Shown here: positions 1 through 7,870 of the stretch, in pieces
How the letters are laid out: each line of letters begins with the position of its first letter
Position numbering within the stretch: position 1 is the first letter of the stretch
Assembly: GCA_910574865.1 (NCBI GenBank)
Contig: CAJTDN010000001.1
Coordinates: 62,001 to 126,000, forward strand
Direction: 5' to 3'
DNA length: 64,000 bases
DNA from: Lachnospiraceae bacterium
GTDB lineage: Bacteria; Bacillota; Clostridia; Lachnospirales; Lachnospiraceae
Notes under the pieces: model-generated
Database searches by the model: none
Told to the model about the DNA's origin: nothing
Seen by the model: the letters and a program-made list of their open reading frames with translations, nothing else
Translations under genes and position numbers: made by a program

Positions 1-903
1 GCGCCCGGACGGAAAACGGATTTTTCCCAATTTCTTTCCACCCTGCCTTTGATTTCCTACTCCCATTTTTTAGACATCCTCTCCTATCTCCACCTGTGTC
101 TGAACGACAAAGTCGTTCACCTGGGAACGGAAACCGTGACAACCGACCCTTCCGCCACCCCCGGACTGGACAACCGCCATATGAAACAAATTTTTAAGGC
201 AAAAGAAGAACAACATTTCCACAACACGTATCTTTATGAACAAGAGCTATTTTCCTATGTACGCACGGGAGACGAGCATGGCCTGGAAACGTTCCTCGCC
301 CATTCCACCGTCGGCCTGGTGGCGGGCGTGACGGCCAAAAACCCGCTGAGGAACCTAAAAAACCTTTTTATTTCGTCTATCACGCAGGCCACCCGTGCCG
401 CGGTCACCGGAGGTCTTGACACGGAGCAGGCTTATCACCTGAGCGACGTATATATCCAGGAATGTGAGGTTTTACAGGATATCAACGCAGTCGCGCGATT
501 ACAATACTCGATGCTTTTGGACTTTACCAGACGGGTCGCCAAAAGCCGCATTCCGGGGGGAATGTCCACCGAGGTATTCCGCTGCGTGCAGTTCATCTCC
601 TGCCACACGGCGGACTCCATCAGTATCGATGACGTCGTCGCGCATGTCGGGCGCAGCCGCTCCTACCTGACCAAAAAATTCAAAAAGGAACTCGGATTTG
701 ACATGGGCGCGTTCATCATGCGATGTAAGCTGGAGGAGGCCAAAAGCCTGCTGGCCAACACCTCGAAATCATTAAGCGAAATCAGCAACTACCTCTGCTT
801 TTCCAGCCAGTCGTACTTTCAAACCGTGTTCAAAAAACAGTTCGGCATCACGCCGATGCAGTATCGCGACAGTGGAAAAACGGATATACAATCACCCGTT
901 TGA
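1..903 (+). CDS. AraC-family transcriptional regulator (5' end outside window)
   Basis: The frame is open from base 1 with no stop, so the true start lies upstream of the window; about 300 residues are visible. The last ~100 residues form the two helix-turn-helix motifs of AraC/XylS proteins, with the second ending SQSYFQTVFKK then FGITPMQYR. The N-terminal half is the presumed sensor region and matches no domain I can name. It shares layout and a motif (AYHLSDVYIQ) with the complete AraC gene at 1542-2729 (AYARSDHYIQ), so the two are paralogues. The target genes cannot be read from sequence. The stop codon is followed at once by a 210 bp inverted-repeat element. Confidence 0.88.
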   Translation, partial: APGRKTDFSQFLSTLPLISYSHFLDILSYLHLCLNDKVVHLGTETVTTDPSATPGLDNRHMKQIFKAKEEQHFHNTYLYEQELFSYVRTGDEHGLETFLAHSTVGLVAGVTAKNPLRNLKNLFISSITQATRAAVTGGLDTEQAYHLSDVYIQECEVLQDINAVARLQYSMLLDFTRRVAKSRIPGGMSTEVFRCVQFISCHTADSISIDDVVAHVGRSRSYLTKKFKKELGFDMGAFIMRCKLEEAKSLLANTSKSLSEISNYLCFSSQSYFQTVFKKQFGITPMQYRDSGKTDIQSPV

Positions 904-904
904 C

Positions 905-1115
905 AATTTTTCCAACTGTGCGGTTGCAATCCGATGACAGACTGGAATGCAATTTATTGCAATGACAGTCCGTCATTGGATTAGCAACCCATCCTCCAAA
1001 TGAGTAAAACACGGCTGCATTAGCAGACGTGAGAGCGCGTAAGCGCGGGTTTTACGAATGCATGGATGGGTTGGATAATCTTTAGACTATCCAACCGTAC
1101 AGCTGGCAATTTTTT
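905..1115. repeat. ~210 bp inverted-repeat element, copy A
   Basis: The reverse complement of this stretch matches 56266-56476 over its whole length with roughly ten differences. The ends are imperfect inverted repeats of each other (TTCCAACTGTGCGGTTG against CCAGCTGTACGGTTGG), and the inside holds further hairpins, for example around GCGCGTAAGCGC. It starts just after the stop codon of the AraC gene. No reading frame of note is present, so it looks like a MITE or a REP-like structured intergenic element. Confidence 0.8.
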
Positions 1116-1125
1116 GATATTTTTG

Positions 1126-1154
1126 TTGAATTTTTTACAGTCCAAGTGTATAAT
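1126..1154 (+). promoter_or_regulatory. sigma-A-type promoter
   Basis: TTGAAT at 1126-1131, a 17-base spacer and a perfect TATAAT at 1149-1154. It would start a transcript near 1161, just before the hairpin at 1169-1248, and read towards the AraC gene at 1542. Confidence 0.6.
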
Positions 1155-1168
1155 GGTACATACGCGTT

Positions 1169-1248
1169 GTTACAATTTGGAGGCTGCCGGGGAATGACCG
1201 TACGCCAGCGATGTATGGCAGCATTTCCCGGCGGCCCCGAATTGTAAC
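1169..1248 (+). other. long imperfect hairpin in the leader
   Basis: An 80-base inverted repeat bounded by GTTACAATT and AATTGTAAC, with the stem continuing through GGCTGCCGGG/CCCGGCGGCC. It lies right after the promoter at 1126-1154, so it would be the first structure in that RNA. A shorter hairpin with the same ends lies at 48601-48636. No U-tract follows, so it is not a standard terminator. Confidence 0.55.
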
Positions 1249-1262
1249 GGGATGATTCCAGA

Positions 1263-1481
1263 ATGACAGGTGATGACATGAAACATATGTATTTTATGTT
1301 CGAAGACGCAAAACTGGCCGACATTGACTTCAACGATATCGGAAACGTCGTGAAGGCACAGATAGATAAAACCCATACTCACCTGCTGCCATTTTCCGTG
1401 AAAAACGAGGCGGACGCACAAACACCGTTCGTTCCCAGCGCCTCCTTAAAGGTAAGGCTTTCTTACCGCAGGCATTCCTGA
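1263..1481 (+). CDS. small hypothetical protein (doubtful)
   Basis: A 72-codon frame (or 67 from the ATG at 1278) between the leader hairpin and the AraC gene at 1542. No ribosome-binding site of good quality precedes it. The first half (MYFMFEDAKLADIDF and on) looks protein-like; the end is basic and unremarkable. No family is recognised. It may be a degraded gene or simply untranslated leader. Confidence 0.25.
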   Translation: MTGDDMKHMYFMFEDAKLADIDFNDIGNVVKAQIDKTHTHLLPFSVKNEADAQTPFVPSASLKVRLSYRRHS

Positions 1482-1541
1482 TACCGTACAAATCGGCATT
1501 TTTACTATAGATTTATACTACGGAAGCAGAAAGGACACATT

Positions 1542-2729
1542 ATGACACAAAGTGAAAAACTGGATTACGTAAAAGAATTGTTTCTGGCGACGGACTCCCT
1601 CTACACCTGGCACTTTTCCCCGGACATGGAGCTTTTATCACACAACTGCCCCCTGGGGGAGCATTTGAAGGACATGTTTATCCTCAGCGACTGCTTTAAC
1701 TACATGAAACAGTATGTCACGGGGAACGACAAGCCGCTCGCCCTCTGTGACGACTTGTCGTTCTCATGGTTCGTGGTTCCTTCGTACGCGGGAAAAGAAC
1801 TTGACTCCCTCTACCTCGTCGGTCCGGCCTGTGCCTCCCACACGTCGGACGGATTTATCAAGGAAAAGATGGACTCCCTGAACATGTCGGTGCAGGCAAA
1901 ACGGATCATGACCCGCCTGTTAAGCCAGATTCCCGTCATTCCTCCCCTTTTTTTCGACCACTACGCCTGCCAGTTTTATTATACCCTGACCGGAAATGTC
2001 ATCGCTTTGTCGGACGTGTCCTACCAGCTTTCCGTCGAGGACGAGTTACTTCCCGCGCAGACGGGCGAACTGGTTCGGCATAACTCGTACCAATATGAAT
2101 GTCTGATGTTAAAAAACGTGGAAGATGGAAACCAGAACCACTTCCCGGTTCCGGACGGGCTCGTCCAATGCGGCCTCATGTGTCCCGGCAACCCGCTCCG
2201 CCAGACCCAGGACGAGATGCTCGTCTATACGGCCCTCGTCACCCGCGCCGCCATCCGGGGCGGCTATACGCCGGAAAACGCCTACGCGCGCAGCGACCAT
2301 TACATCCAGGCCATCGAGGCGGCCACCACCATCCCGGAAGTCCGGCAAATCGGTGTCACGATGTACAGCGATTTCATCAGCCGCGTCCACGATGCCAAGC
2401 AGAAACCCGTACGCAACGCGCTGGTGCGCAAGTGCATGGACTACCTGGACACGCATCTGACAGAAAAAATCGACCTGGACGCCCTCGCCCAGGAACTGGG
2501 TTACACGAAATATTACCTGACCCGGCGTTTCAAGGAGGAAACCAAGACCGGCATCGCCCAGTACCTCCTGAAAAAACGGATTGCCTACGCGCAAACGCTC
2601 CTCACCGATTCGCGCATCAGCGTGCTGGAAATCAGTGAGAAGCTGCAGTTTTCCTCGCCCAGCCATTTCACTTCGATTTTTCATAAAATGACGGGGACGA
2701 CACCGACGGAATACCGGCAGAACTTTTAA
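1542..2729 (+). CDS. AraC-family transcriptional regulator
   Basis: A 395-residue protein with a start at 1542 preceded by AAAGGA. Residues ~290-395 form the AraC DNA-binding domain: first helix pair around LDALAQELGYTKYYLTRRFK, second around SSPSHFTSIFHK followed by TGTTPTEYR. The first ~280 residues are a probable ligand-sensing region without a family I can name. It is paralogous to the partial regulator at 1-903. It is transcribed from the promoter at 1126-1154, or from one nearer the gene, and ended by the hairpin at 2752-2790. By family habit it would control nearby sugar-use genes such as the GH43 gene next door; that is inference. Confidence 0.88.
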   Translation: MTQSEKLDYVKELFLATDSLYTWHFSPDMELLSHNCPLGEHLKDMFILSDCFNYMKQYVTGNDKPLALCDDLSFSWFVVPSYAGKELDSLYLVGPACASHTSDGFIKEKMDSLNMSVQAKRIMTRLLSQIPVIPPLFFDHYACQFYYTLTGNVIALSDVSYQLSVEDELLPAQTGELVRHNSYQYECLMLKNVEDGNQNHFPVPDGLVQCGLMCPGNPLRQTQDEMLVYTALVTRAAIRGGYTPENAYARSDHYIQAIEAATTIPEVRQIGVTMYSDFISRVHDAKQKPVRNALVRKCMDYLDTHLTEKIDLDALAQELGYTKYYLTRRFKEETKTGIAQYLLKKRIAYAQTLLTDSRISVLEISEKLQFSSPSHFTSIFHKMTGTTPTEYRQNF

Positions 2730-2751
2730 AGATACCACGATGAAATTGACG

Positions 2752-2790
2752 AAACGGGTGATTTGACGACACTTCAAATCGCCCGTTTTA
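2752..2790 (+). terminator. rho-independent terminator of the AraC gene
   Basis: A 15-pair stem (AAACGGGTGATTTGA with TCAAATCGCCCGTTT, one G-U pair), a 7-base loop and a short T-run. It lies 22 bases past the stop codon of the AraC gene. Confidence 0.8.
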
Positions 2791-2929
2791 TATAGGAACG
2801 CGAAGATGTGGAGTTTCGCTATGACACGATTTTTTCAGAACCCCTTCTCTTGGACGAAATGGAATCCATCATCATATGTGGCACAAAATACCCGCCGTGA
2901 TGTTTCCAACTCAATTGACAGCCATACAA

Positions 2930-2970
2930 ATATGGGCATACTCTCATGTAGCATGCCCATATCATTTTTC
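2930..2970. terminator. hairpin between convergent genes
   Basis: ATATGGGCAT at 2930-2939 pairs with ATGCCCATAT at 2953-2962. On the plus strand it is followed by CATTTTTC. It lies 32 bases past the stop of the minus-strand GH43 gene, so it may end transcripts from either side. Between it and the terminator at 2752 I see only a short fragment of frame with no start. Confidence 0.5.
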
Positions 2971-2994
2971 ATAATGTACTATTCACAAACCCCG

Positions 2995-4323
2995 TTACCT
3001 TTCAATCGTCACGGCATGTACCACCGCGTCCCCCGTGCAACGCAGTTCGACCTCGGCAACGCCGCTTTCCGCCTCGTGCCAGCCCTTTCCCCCGATTCGC
3101 ACTTCCACGTCGCCGTCTCCGTCCTTTTCCACCCGCACGCCCTTAACCGGGGCGTCTATTTTCACATAACGGATGACAGCCGCACCCCCGTCGTTCATCA
3201 CCAGGTCGTAGTCGCTGACATAGGCCCCGCCAGCCACCTCGCAGGCGCGCCACCCTTGTATCGCCTCATTCATGGCAAACGGTTCGCCCGCGCCGATGGA
3301 AGTCATCTTCACCTCGTCAATCGTACCGTCCTCGTTAAAATGAATCGGCTCCACACATAACCTCCGCCCGTATTGGCTGTTTTTTGACGAACGATGGTAA
3401 AACACGTACCATTGCCCCCCGAAACACTCAATGCACCCATGGATGTTCCACGACTGGGGGTCACATTTCGCATTGTCAATGATGACACCCCGGTATGTAA
3501 ACGGCCCGAGCGGATTTTCAGACGTGGCATAGGCCAGGCATGTCGGCCTATTGTCTCGATAAATGCACGGGTACACATAATAGTAAATTCCATTCCGTTT
3601 GCGCATGGAGCTTCCCTCATGGAACCCGTGCTCCTCTTCCGTCACAATCTTTTTCACGATTTTTTCCCCGTCAAAAGAAAGCATGTCCGGATTCATTTCC
3701 ACGCCGGACGGCCGGAATTGCCCCCAATAATAATATGCCTTTCCGTCATCATCAACAAAAATGGCCGGGTCGATTCCCGCGCACGGAAGCTGCCGCGGAT
3801 TTTCAAACGGCCCCTCGGGCTTGTCCGAGACGGCCACCCCCTCCAGATTCGCGCTCGTACAGAAATAAAGATAATACTTCCCGTCCTTGCAAATGCAGTC
3901 CGGCGCCCACAGCAAGTATGGATTCTTCACATATTGGCCGAAATCAATCGACTCCGGCAATTCCTCCTCCGGCACCGAGTCCAGTGAAACCTGCATTTCT
4001 TTTGGCAACGTTTTCTGAATATTCTCCACCATTCCCTTAAAAAACGGGGACGGGTCACGTAAATTCATGTCCGTGACATAATAGTTCTTCTTCCCTTCCG
4101 CAAGCCACGGGATTTCCCGCCCGTCAAATGACTTGTCATGAACGGTCCAGTTTTTCATGTCCTTCGTGGACAAGACACAATATTCCTCGCTGCAATAATC
4201 ATCCGGATACTGGTCCCAGCTCCCATATACGTACAAACCGTCCGCAAACGCGTGCGCCTCCCCGTCCGCGATGCAAATCGACGGCGGCAGTATCGGGTTC
4301 CTGCAATTTTCAAATCGTTCCAT
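2995..4323 (-). CDS. glycoside hydrolase family 43 (arabinofuranosidase/xylosidase type)
   Basis: A 442-residue enzyme with a five-bladed beta-propeller and no signal peptide, so it probably acts on imported oligosaccharides. The start at 4323 is chosen because AGGAGGAAGAAACC precedes that ATG. GH43 landmarks in order are the first Asp near residue 20 (ICIADGEAHAF), the second acidic motif GIDPAIFVDDDGKAYYYWG, the general-acid Glu in FHEGSS, and the CIECFGGQWYVFYHR strand. The last ~90 residues are a beta-rich appendage resembling a reduced CBM6-like module. Substrate (arabinan or xylan) cannot be fixed from sequence. It stands alone, next to an AraC regulator. Confidence 0.88.
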   Translation of the reverse strand: MERFENCRNPILPPSICIADGEAHAFADGLYVYGSWDQYPDDYCSEEYCVLSTKDMKNWTVHDKSFDGREIPWLAEGKKNYYVTDMNLRDPSPFFKGMVENIQKTLPKEMQVSLDSVPEEELPESIDFGQYVKNPYLLWAPDCICKDGKYYLYFCTSANLEGVAVSDKPEGPFENPRQLPCAGIDPAIFVDDDGKAYYYWGQFRPSGVEMNPDMLSFDGEKIVKKIVTEEEHGFHEGSSMRKRNGIYYYVYPCIYRDNRPTCLAYATSENPLGPFTYRGVIIDNAKCDPQSWNIHGCIECFGGQWYVFYHRSSKNSQYGRRLCVEPIHFNEDGTIDEVKMTSIGAGEPFAMNEAIQGWRACEVAGGAYVSDYDLVMNDGGAAVIRYVKIDAPVKGVRVEKDGDGDVEVRIGGKGWHEAESGVAEVELRCTGDAVVHAVTIER

Positions 4324-4407
4324 GGTTTCTTCCTCCTGACATTTTCGCTGTGAACGGCACCTGGCAAACGTATACAATTTCATGTTCCATGTGCCTAAAA
4401 TCAATAT

Positions 4408-4416
4408 TTTATAGCA
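4408..4416 (-). promoter_or_regulatory. extended -10 element upstream of GH43
   Basis: On the minus strand TGCTATAAA fits an extended -10 site, about 85 bases before the GH43 start; no clear -35 is seen. Confidence 0.35.
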
Positions 4417-4508
4417 CGTTTTTGAATCTTTGTATTTTAAATTTCATTTTACTGTTATAAATTTGAGTTGCAGTTCAGCCCCGTACCGATGCGAAGCTAA
4501 ATTATAAC

Positions 4509-4537
4509 TTGTTTTTTTCTCTCAAGGCAAGTAAAAT
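4509..4537 (+). promoter_or_regulatory. promoter of the lipoprotein genes
   Basis: TTGTTT at 4509-4514, a 17-base spacer and TAAAAT at 4532-4537, about 47 bases before the start of the FecR lipoprotein gene. Confidence 0.45.
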
Positions 4538-4583
4538 AATACTTGTGACAATGTATTTTACACTGAGAAAGGAGAAACATATC

Positions 4584-5606
4584 ATGAAAAAAGTACTAAC
4601 GTCCCTATTGATTGCCCTGCTTGTGCTGGCATGCGCCGGATGCGGCATTGGCGCGGACGACGCCGGCAAGACCTCCCCCGGCGCCAGGGTCGATGCCAAT
4701 GATGCCGACAAGGGGGACAACACGGCCTCCACCATGCGGCTGGAAAAGTCCGAAGGTTCGGTATCGGTGTCCGATGAAAACGGCAAGGAGCAGGAAGCGC
4801 GGGAAAAATTGCCGCTCTTTAACGGGTACGAAATCACGACCGAGGCCACCAGCTACAGTTGGTTCAACTTAGATGACACGAAACTGGCCAAGATGGACGA
4901 GAGCAGCGAAGCTTCGATTGAAAAAGAGGACAAACACCTGAAACTGCTGGTGAACAAAGGCAGCCTCTATTTCAATATCACGGAGCCGCTGGAGGATGAC
5001 GAGACATTAGAAATCAGTACCAGTTCCATGACCGTGGGCATCCGCGGGACTTGCGGCTGGGTGGACGCGGACACGAACACGGTCTACCTCTTAAGGGGTG
5101 TCGTGGCATGCGGTTCAAAAGAAATGAGCGACGAAGAAGTCGAAATCGCCGAATTCATGTACGCGCATTGTGAGGAAGACGGCATGATTATACCCGACTT
5201 CTTCGAGCCCACGCAGATTCCTCAATTTGTCTGGGACGAGCTGGATGAAGAATTTTTCAACGAATACGGCTTAAGCCCCGACCGCGAGGACTTGTTCGCG
5301 GTGAGGGAACCCGAACCAGAGCCGGAGCCGGAACCAGAGCCGGATGTCGACGTATACGCCTCGAAGGAAACCGCCTATCGGAACGGTACCACCCGAGTAG
5401 TAGCCGTGACCGACACGGAACGGCATGAATTCGTGTACGTGAACGGCGCGATGTCCACTGCCGAATATGACGACGAGGACGGCAAGGGCAGCTGGGGCCT
5501 CGACGGTCTCACCGACATCAGGAGCCAGCCATACTACGGTCTGACCGTGGAAGAACTCGTAGAAAAATTGCAGAGTCAGGGCTATACCGTGACCATCAAC
5601 TATTGA
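4584..5606 (+). CDS. FecR-domain lipoprotein
   Basis: 340 residues from the ATG at 4584, preceded by AAAGGAG. An N-terminal signal with a lipobox-like LACAGC predicts attachment to the outer face of the membrane. Residues ~55-170 match the FecR fold: a start like MRLEKSEGSVSV, FNGYEITTEATSYSWFNL, then SSMTVGIRGTCGWV, the hallmark GIRGT motif. A Pro-Glu repeat linker (EPEPEPEPEPEP) follows near residue 255, then a ~75-residue C-terminal domain rich in Asp and Tyr. FecR domains of Gram-negatives signal to sigma factors; in Gram-positive lipoproteins the role is unknown. Likely co-transcribed with the next lipoprotein. Confidence 0.8.
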   Translation: MKKVLTSLLIALLVLACAGCGIGADDAGKTSPGARVDANDADKGDNTASTMRLEKSEGSVSVSDENGKEQEAREKLPLFNGYEITTEATSYSWFNLDDTKLAKMDESSEASIEKEDKHLKLLVNKGSLYFNITEPLEDDETLEISTSSMTVGIRGTCGWVDADTNTVYLLRGVVACGSKEMSDEEVEIAEFMYAHCEEDGMIIPDFFEPTQIPQFVWDELDEEFFNEYGLSPDREDLFAVREPEPEPEPEPEPDVDVYASKETAYRNGTTRVVAVTDTERHEFVYVNGAMSTAEYDDEDGKGSWGLDGLTDIRSQPYYGLTVEELVEKLQSQGYTVTINY

Positions 5607-5661
5607 AACGATTGCGGCCGCATGGATAATGGCCGGAATAAAGAACAAAGGAGACTTGGTT

Positions 5662-6462
5662 ATGAAAAAATTATTGCTATCCGTCTTGACATTGGCCTTG
5701 ATTGTATCCATGACCGCCTGCGCGAACAAGGCCGACAAGACGTCTTCCCCGGCAAGAGGCACCCCCTCCACGCAGTCCGAAGACTCCAATGGCGCCGACC
5801 AGGAAAAGGACGCGGGCAAGCCGGACTCCACGGATAATTCCGGCAAAATCCCGGATGAAACGGGTTCGTCTGGCATACAGGACACCCCCGACATGGCTGG
5901 AGACACGGATGTTTCCGACCCCGCCATCCTGGAGAGCCTGCAAAAAGCATACGGGAAGGCTCCCGAATACGAGTACATGGCACTTGGCTACTACCAGGAC
6001 TTATTCCGTTCCGACATGGTAAGGGACGGCTACGTCCCTTATGAGGAAAACTACGTGCAGGAACGCACGGACTCGATACGTGGCAAGGCGCACGGCATCA
6101 GCATCCGCCTGCACATGGCTGAGGCTTCCGGCGCGACCGCGGCCGCCGAAACACTAAAACAAGACTATTTCAAACGGCTCGAAGAGCGCGACCTCGTCTA
6201 TGAGACGGACGAAATCACTTCCTATGACAATGACACGCTGGCCATATGTCCCGTGGCATACATGGACGAAAACGAACATCCCGTCATCACGTTCTTATAC
6301 ACGGACATCCGTGACAACGGCGCCGCTTACATGTGTGCCGAAATCGAATTTTACACGGCGGAATTTGATGACACGACCGTTTTGATGCTGCCGGAAGTCG
6401 AAGATATTTTTGCCTTGAATTTCTCCGGCATACTCGGGTTTGACAAACCGGCCGGAAATTAG
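5662..6462 (+). CDS. predicted lipoprotein of unknown function
   Basis: 266 residues from ATG 5662, preceded by AAAGGAG. The signal peptide ends in SMTAC, a good lipobox, so the mature protein is predicted to be lipid-anchored outside the membrane. A low-complexity Ser/Asp/Lys/Gly linker covers residues ~25-85. The remaining ~175 residues form an alpha/beta domain I do not recognise. It starts 55 bases after the FecR lipoprotein stop with no terminator between, so they probably share an mRNA. Confidence 0.75.
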   Translation: MKKLLLSVLTLALIVSMTACANKADKTSSPARGTPSTQSEDSNGADQEKDAGKPDSTDNSGKIPDETGSSGIQDTPDMAGDTDVSDPAILESLQKAYGKAPEYEYMALGYYQDLFRSDMVRDGYVPYEENYVQERTDSIRGKAHGISIRLHMAEASGATAAAETLKQDYFKRLEERDLVYETDEITSYDNDTLAICPVAYMDENEHPVITFLYTDIRDNGAAYMCAEIEFYTAEFDDTTVLMLPEVEDIFALNFSGILGFDKPAGN

Positions 6463-6464
6463 AA

Positions 6465-6720
6465 ATTGTCATAAAGCAACTTATAACAAGCGGAATCTAT
6501 CGTATCAGCCGTAATCCCGCCTTTCTCTGCTTTGATTTAATGTATCTGGGCTTGTTGGCCGCTTTTTTCAATTATCTGCATCTGATTTTCGTGCTTTATG
6601 TGATGGCAACGCTCCATTTGCAGATATTGCAGGAGGAAAAATTCCTGACAGAAACCTTCGGGGAAAAATACGCCGACTACCAGAAACACACGGGCAGATA
6701 TATCAAAAAATTTCCAACCG
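6465..6720 (+). pseudogene. C-terminal remnant of an isoprenylcysteine methyltransferase-like protein
   Basis: Directly after the stop of the previous gene a frame without a start codon reads KQLITSGIYRISRNPAF, then membrane-like sequence, then EEKFLTETFGEKYADYQ and GRY. These are the conserved C-terminal motifs of the isoprenylcysteine carboxyl methyltransferase/phospholipid methyltransferase family. The N-terminal half is missing and the natural stop is replaced by the hairpin at 6709-6742, which the frame reads through. A decayed fragment; an ATG at 6540 exists but lacks the first motif. Confidence 0.7.
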
Positions 6721-6742
6721 CACAGTTGGAAATTTTTTTTAT
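6709..6742. terminator. bidirectional terminator hairpin
   Basis: TTTCCAAC pairs with GTTGGAAA around the loop CGCACA, with an A-run before and a T-run after, so it can end transcripts from both sides. It lies between the lipoprotein/methyltransferase remnant and the convergent aldolase gene. The core matches the tips of the 210 bp elements at 905 and 56266. Confidence 0.75.
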
Positions 6743-6758
6743 AAAAGGCAGACCGTTT

Positions 6759-7751
6759 TCACGTTCCAAGTTCCTTCCTTACCTGCAACGCCACAATCTC
6801 AACCAGCTTTTCCAGTTCCGCCCGGTTCATGGAAGCCACGCTCTTTCCCGTAAGCCCGGCTGACAGGATGTGCTCCCGCGGTGCATACGAACGCTCCGCC
6901 TTCCCGTCGCTCGAAAACAGCCGCATCTTCTTTTCCGTCTCCTGCTTCACCGCCTCGACGGCCGCCGGAATCAAGTCGATGATTCCCTTGTTCATGTTCG
7001 TGAACCTTTTAAATTCCGCTTCCACCGCCGCGATATTGATGTCGGTGAAAATGTTCACCTTGCTGATGCCTTCGGCTATCGCCCGCCTGAAATCCTGGTC
7101 GGTAAGGCCGGAACCGCCATGCAGCACGAGCGGCACGCTGACCGTGTCCGCGATTGCCCGAATCCTTTCAAAGTCCAGCTTCGGCGGCAGCTTGTAGGCC
7201 CCGTGCGCCGTGCCGACCGCGATTGCCAGCGCGTCCACGCCCGTCTTGTCCACGAAGTCCTTCGCCATCTTCGGATCTGTGTAAAATTTAGACGGATCCG
7301 CCATCTGGTCGGAACCTTCCGCAGAACCCTCGTTGTCACCGACATGTCCCAGCTCACCCTCGATTGTCGCGCCATAAGAATGCGCGATGTCCGCCATTTC
7401 CCTCACTTTGCGCACATTGTCCTCGTAAGAATCCGTGGAACAGTCATACATGATGGACGTGAAACCAAGCTCCAACGCTTTCAAACACGTCTCTTTCTTA
7501 AGACCATGATCCAAATGCACGACCACCGGCACGTTCGCCTTTTTCGCCATCGGAATCAGATAGTAAGACACCTCCTCCAGCGGCCCGTAGGGAAACAAAA
7601 CCTCCGCCGTGCCCATGATGACCGGCGACCGTGTCGCCTCCGCCGCGCTGATGATGCCCCTCGCCAGCTCCAGGTTGACCGCGTTGAACAAACCGACGCC
7701 GTAGTGGTTTCGCTTCGCGGGGTACAGCACGTCATTCATATTTACCAGCAT
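6759..7751 (-). CDS. class II fructose-bisphosphate-type aldolase
   Basis: 330 residues; ATG at 7751 preceded by AAGGAGG. A zinc-dependent (beta/alpha)8 aldolase that cleaves a ketose bisphosphate into dihydroxyacetone phosphate and an aldehyde. Visible family motifs: metal-binding HLDHG near residue 80, EGELGHVGDNEG, VGTAHGAYK, and the phosphate-binding LHGGSG and VNIFTDIN. Downstream of the PfkB kinase with the same orientation and a 102-base gap, it would complete an isomerase-kinase-aldolase route for an unidentified sugar. Whether it works on fructose- or tagatose-bisphosphate is not decidable here. Confidence 0.9.
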   Translation of the reverse strand: MLVNMNDVLYPAKRNHYGVGLFNAVNLELARGIISAAEATRSPVIMGTAEVLFPYGPLEEVSYYLIPMAKKANVPVVVHLDHGLKKETCLKALELGFTSIMYDCSTDSYEDNVRKVREMADIAHSYGATIEGELGHVGDNEGSAEGSDQMADPSKFYTDPKMAKDFVDKTGVDALAIAVGTAHGAYKLPPKLDFERIRAIADTVSVPLVLHGGSGLTDQDFRRAIAEGISKVNIFTDINIAAVEAEFKRFTNMNKGIIDLIPAAVEAVKQETEKKMRLFSSDGKAERSYAPREHILSAGLTGKSVASMNRAELEKLVEIVALQVRKELGT

Positions 7752-7787
7752 GATATTTCCTCCTTAAATCCACATATTAACAAAGAC

Positions 7788-7870
7788 GTTCTTTTCGCCA
7801 AGCTCGGCTAAGGAAGTTCTTTTCGCTAAACTCGGCTAAGGAAGTTCTTTTCGCTAAACTCGACTTTCAG
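7788..7870. repeat. 28 bp tandem repeat, about 2.7 copies
   Basis: Copies at 7788-7815 and 7816-7843 and a partial third from 7844, each beginning GTTCTTTTCG and containing CTCGGCTAAGGAA. The third copy runs into the 3' end and stop codon of the PfkB gene, so the array looks like a local duplication of that gene's end. Confidence 0.85.

Noticed and set aside
2806-3360. Plus-strand frame overlapping the GH43 gene
   Set aside because: Most of it is antisense to the well-supported GH43; the part upstream of 2995 has no start with a ribosome-binding site.
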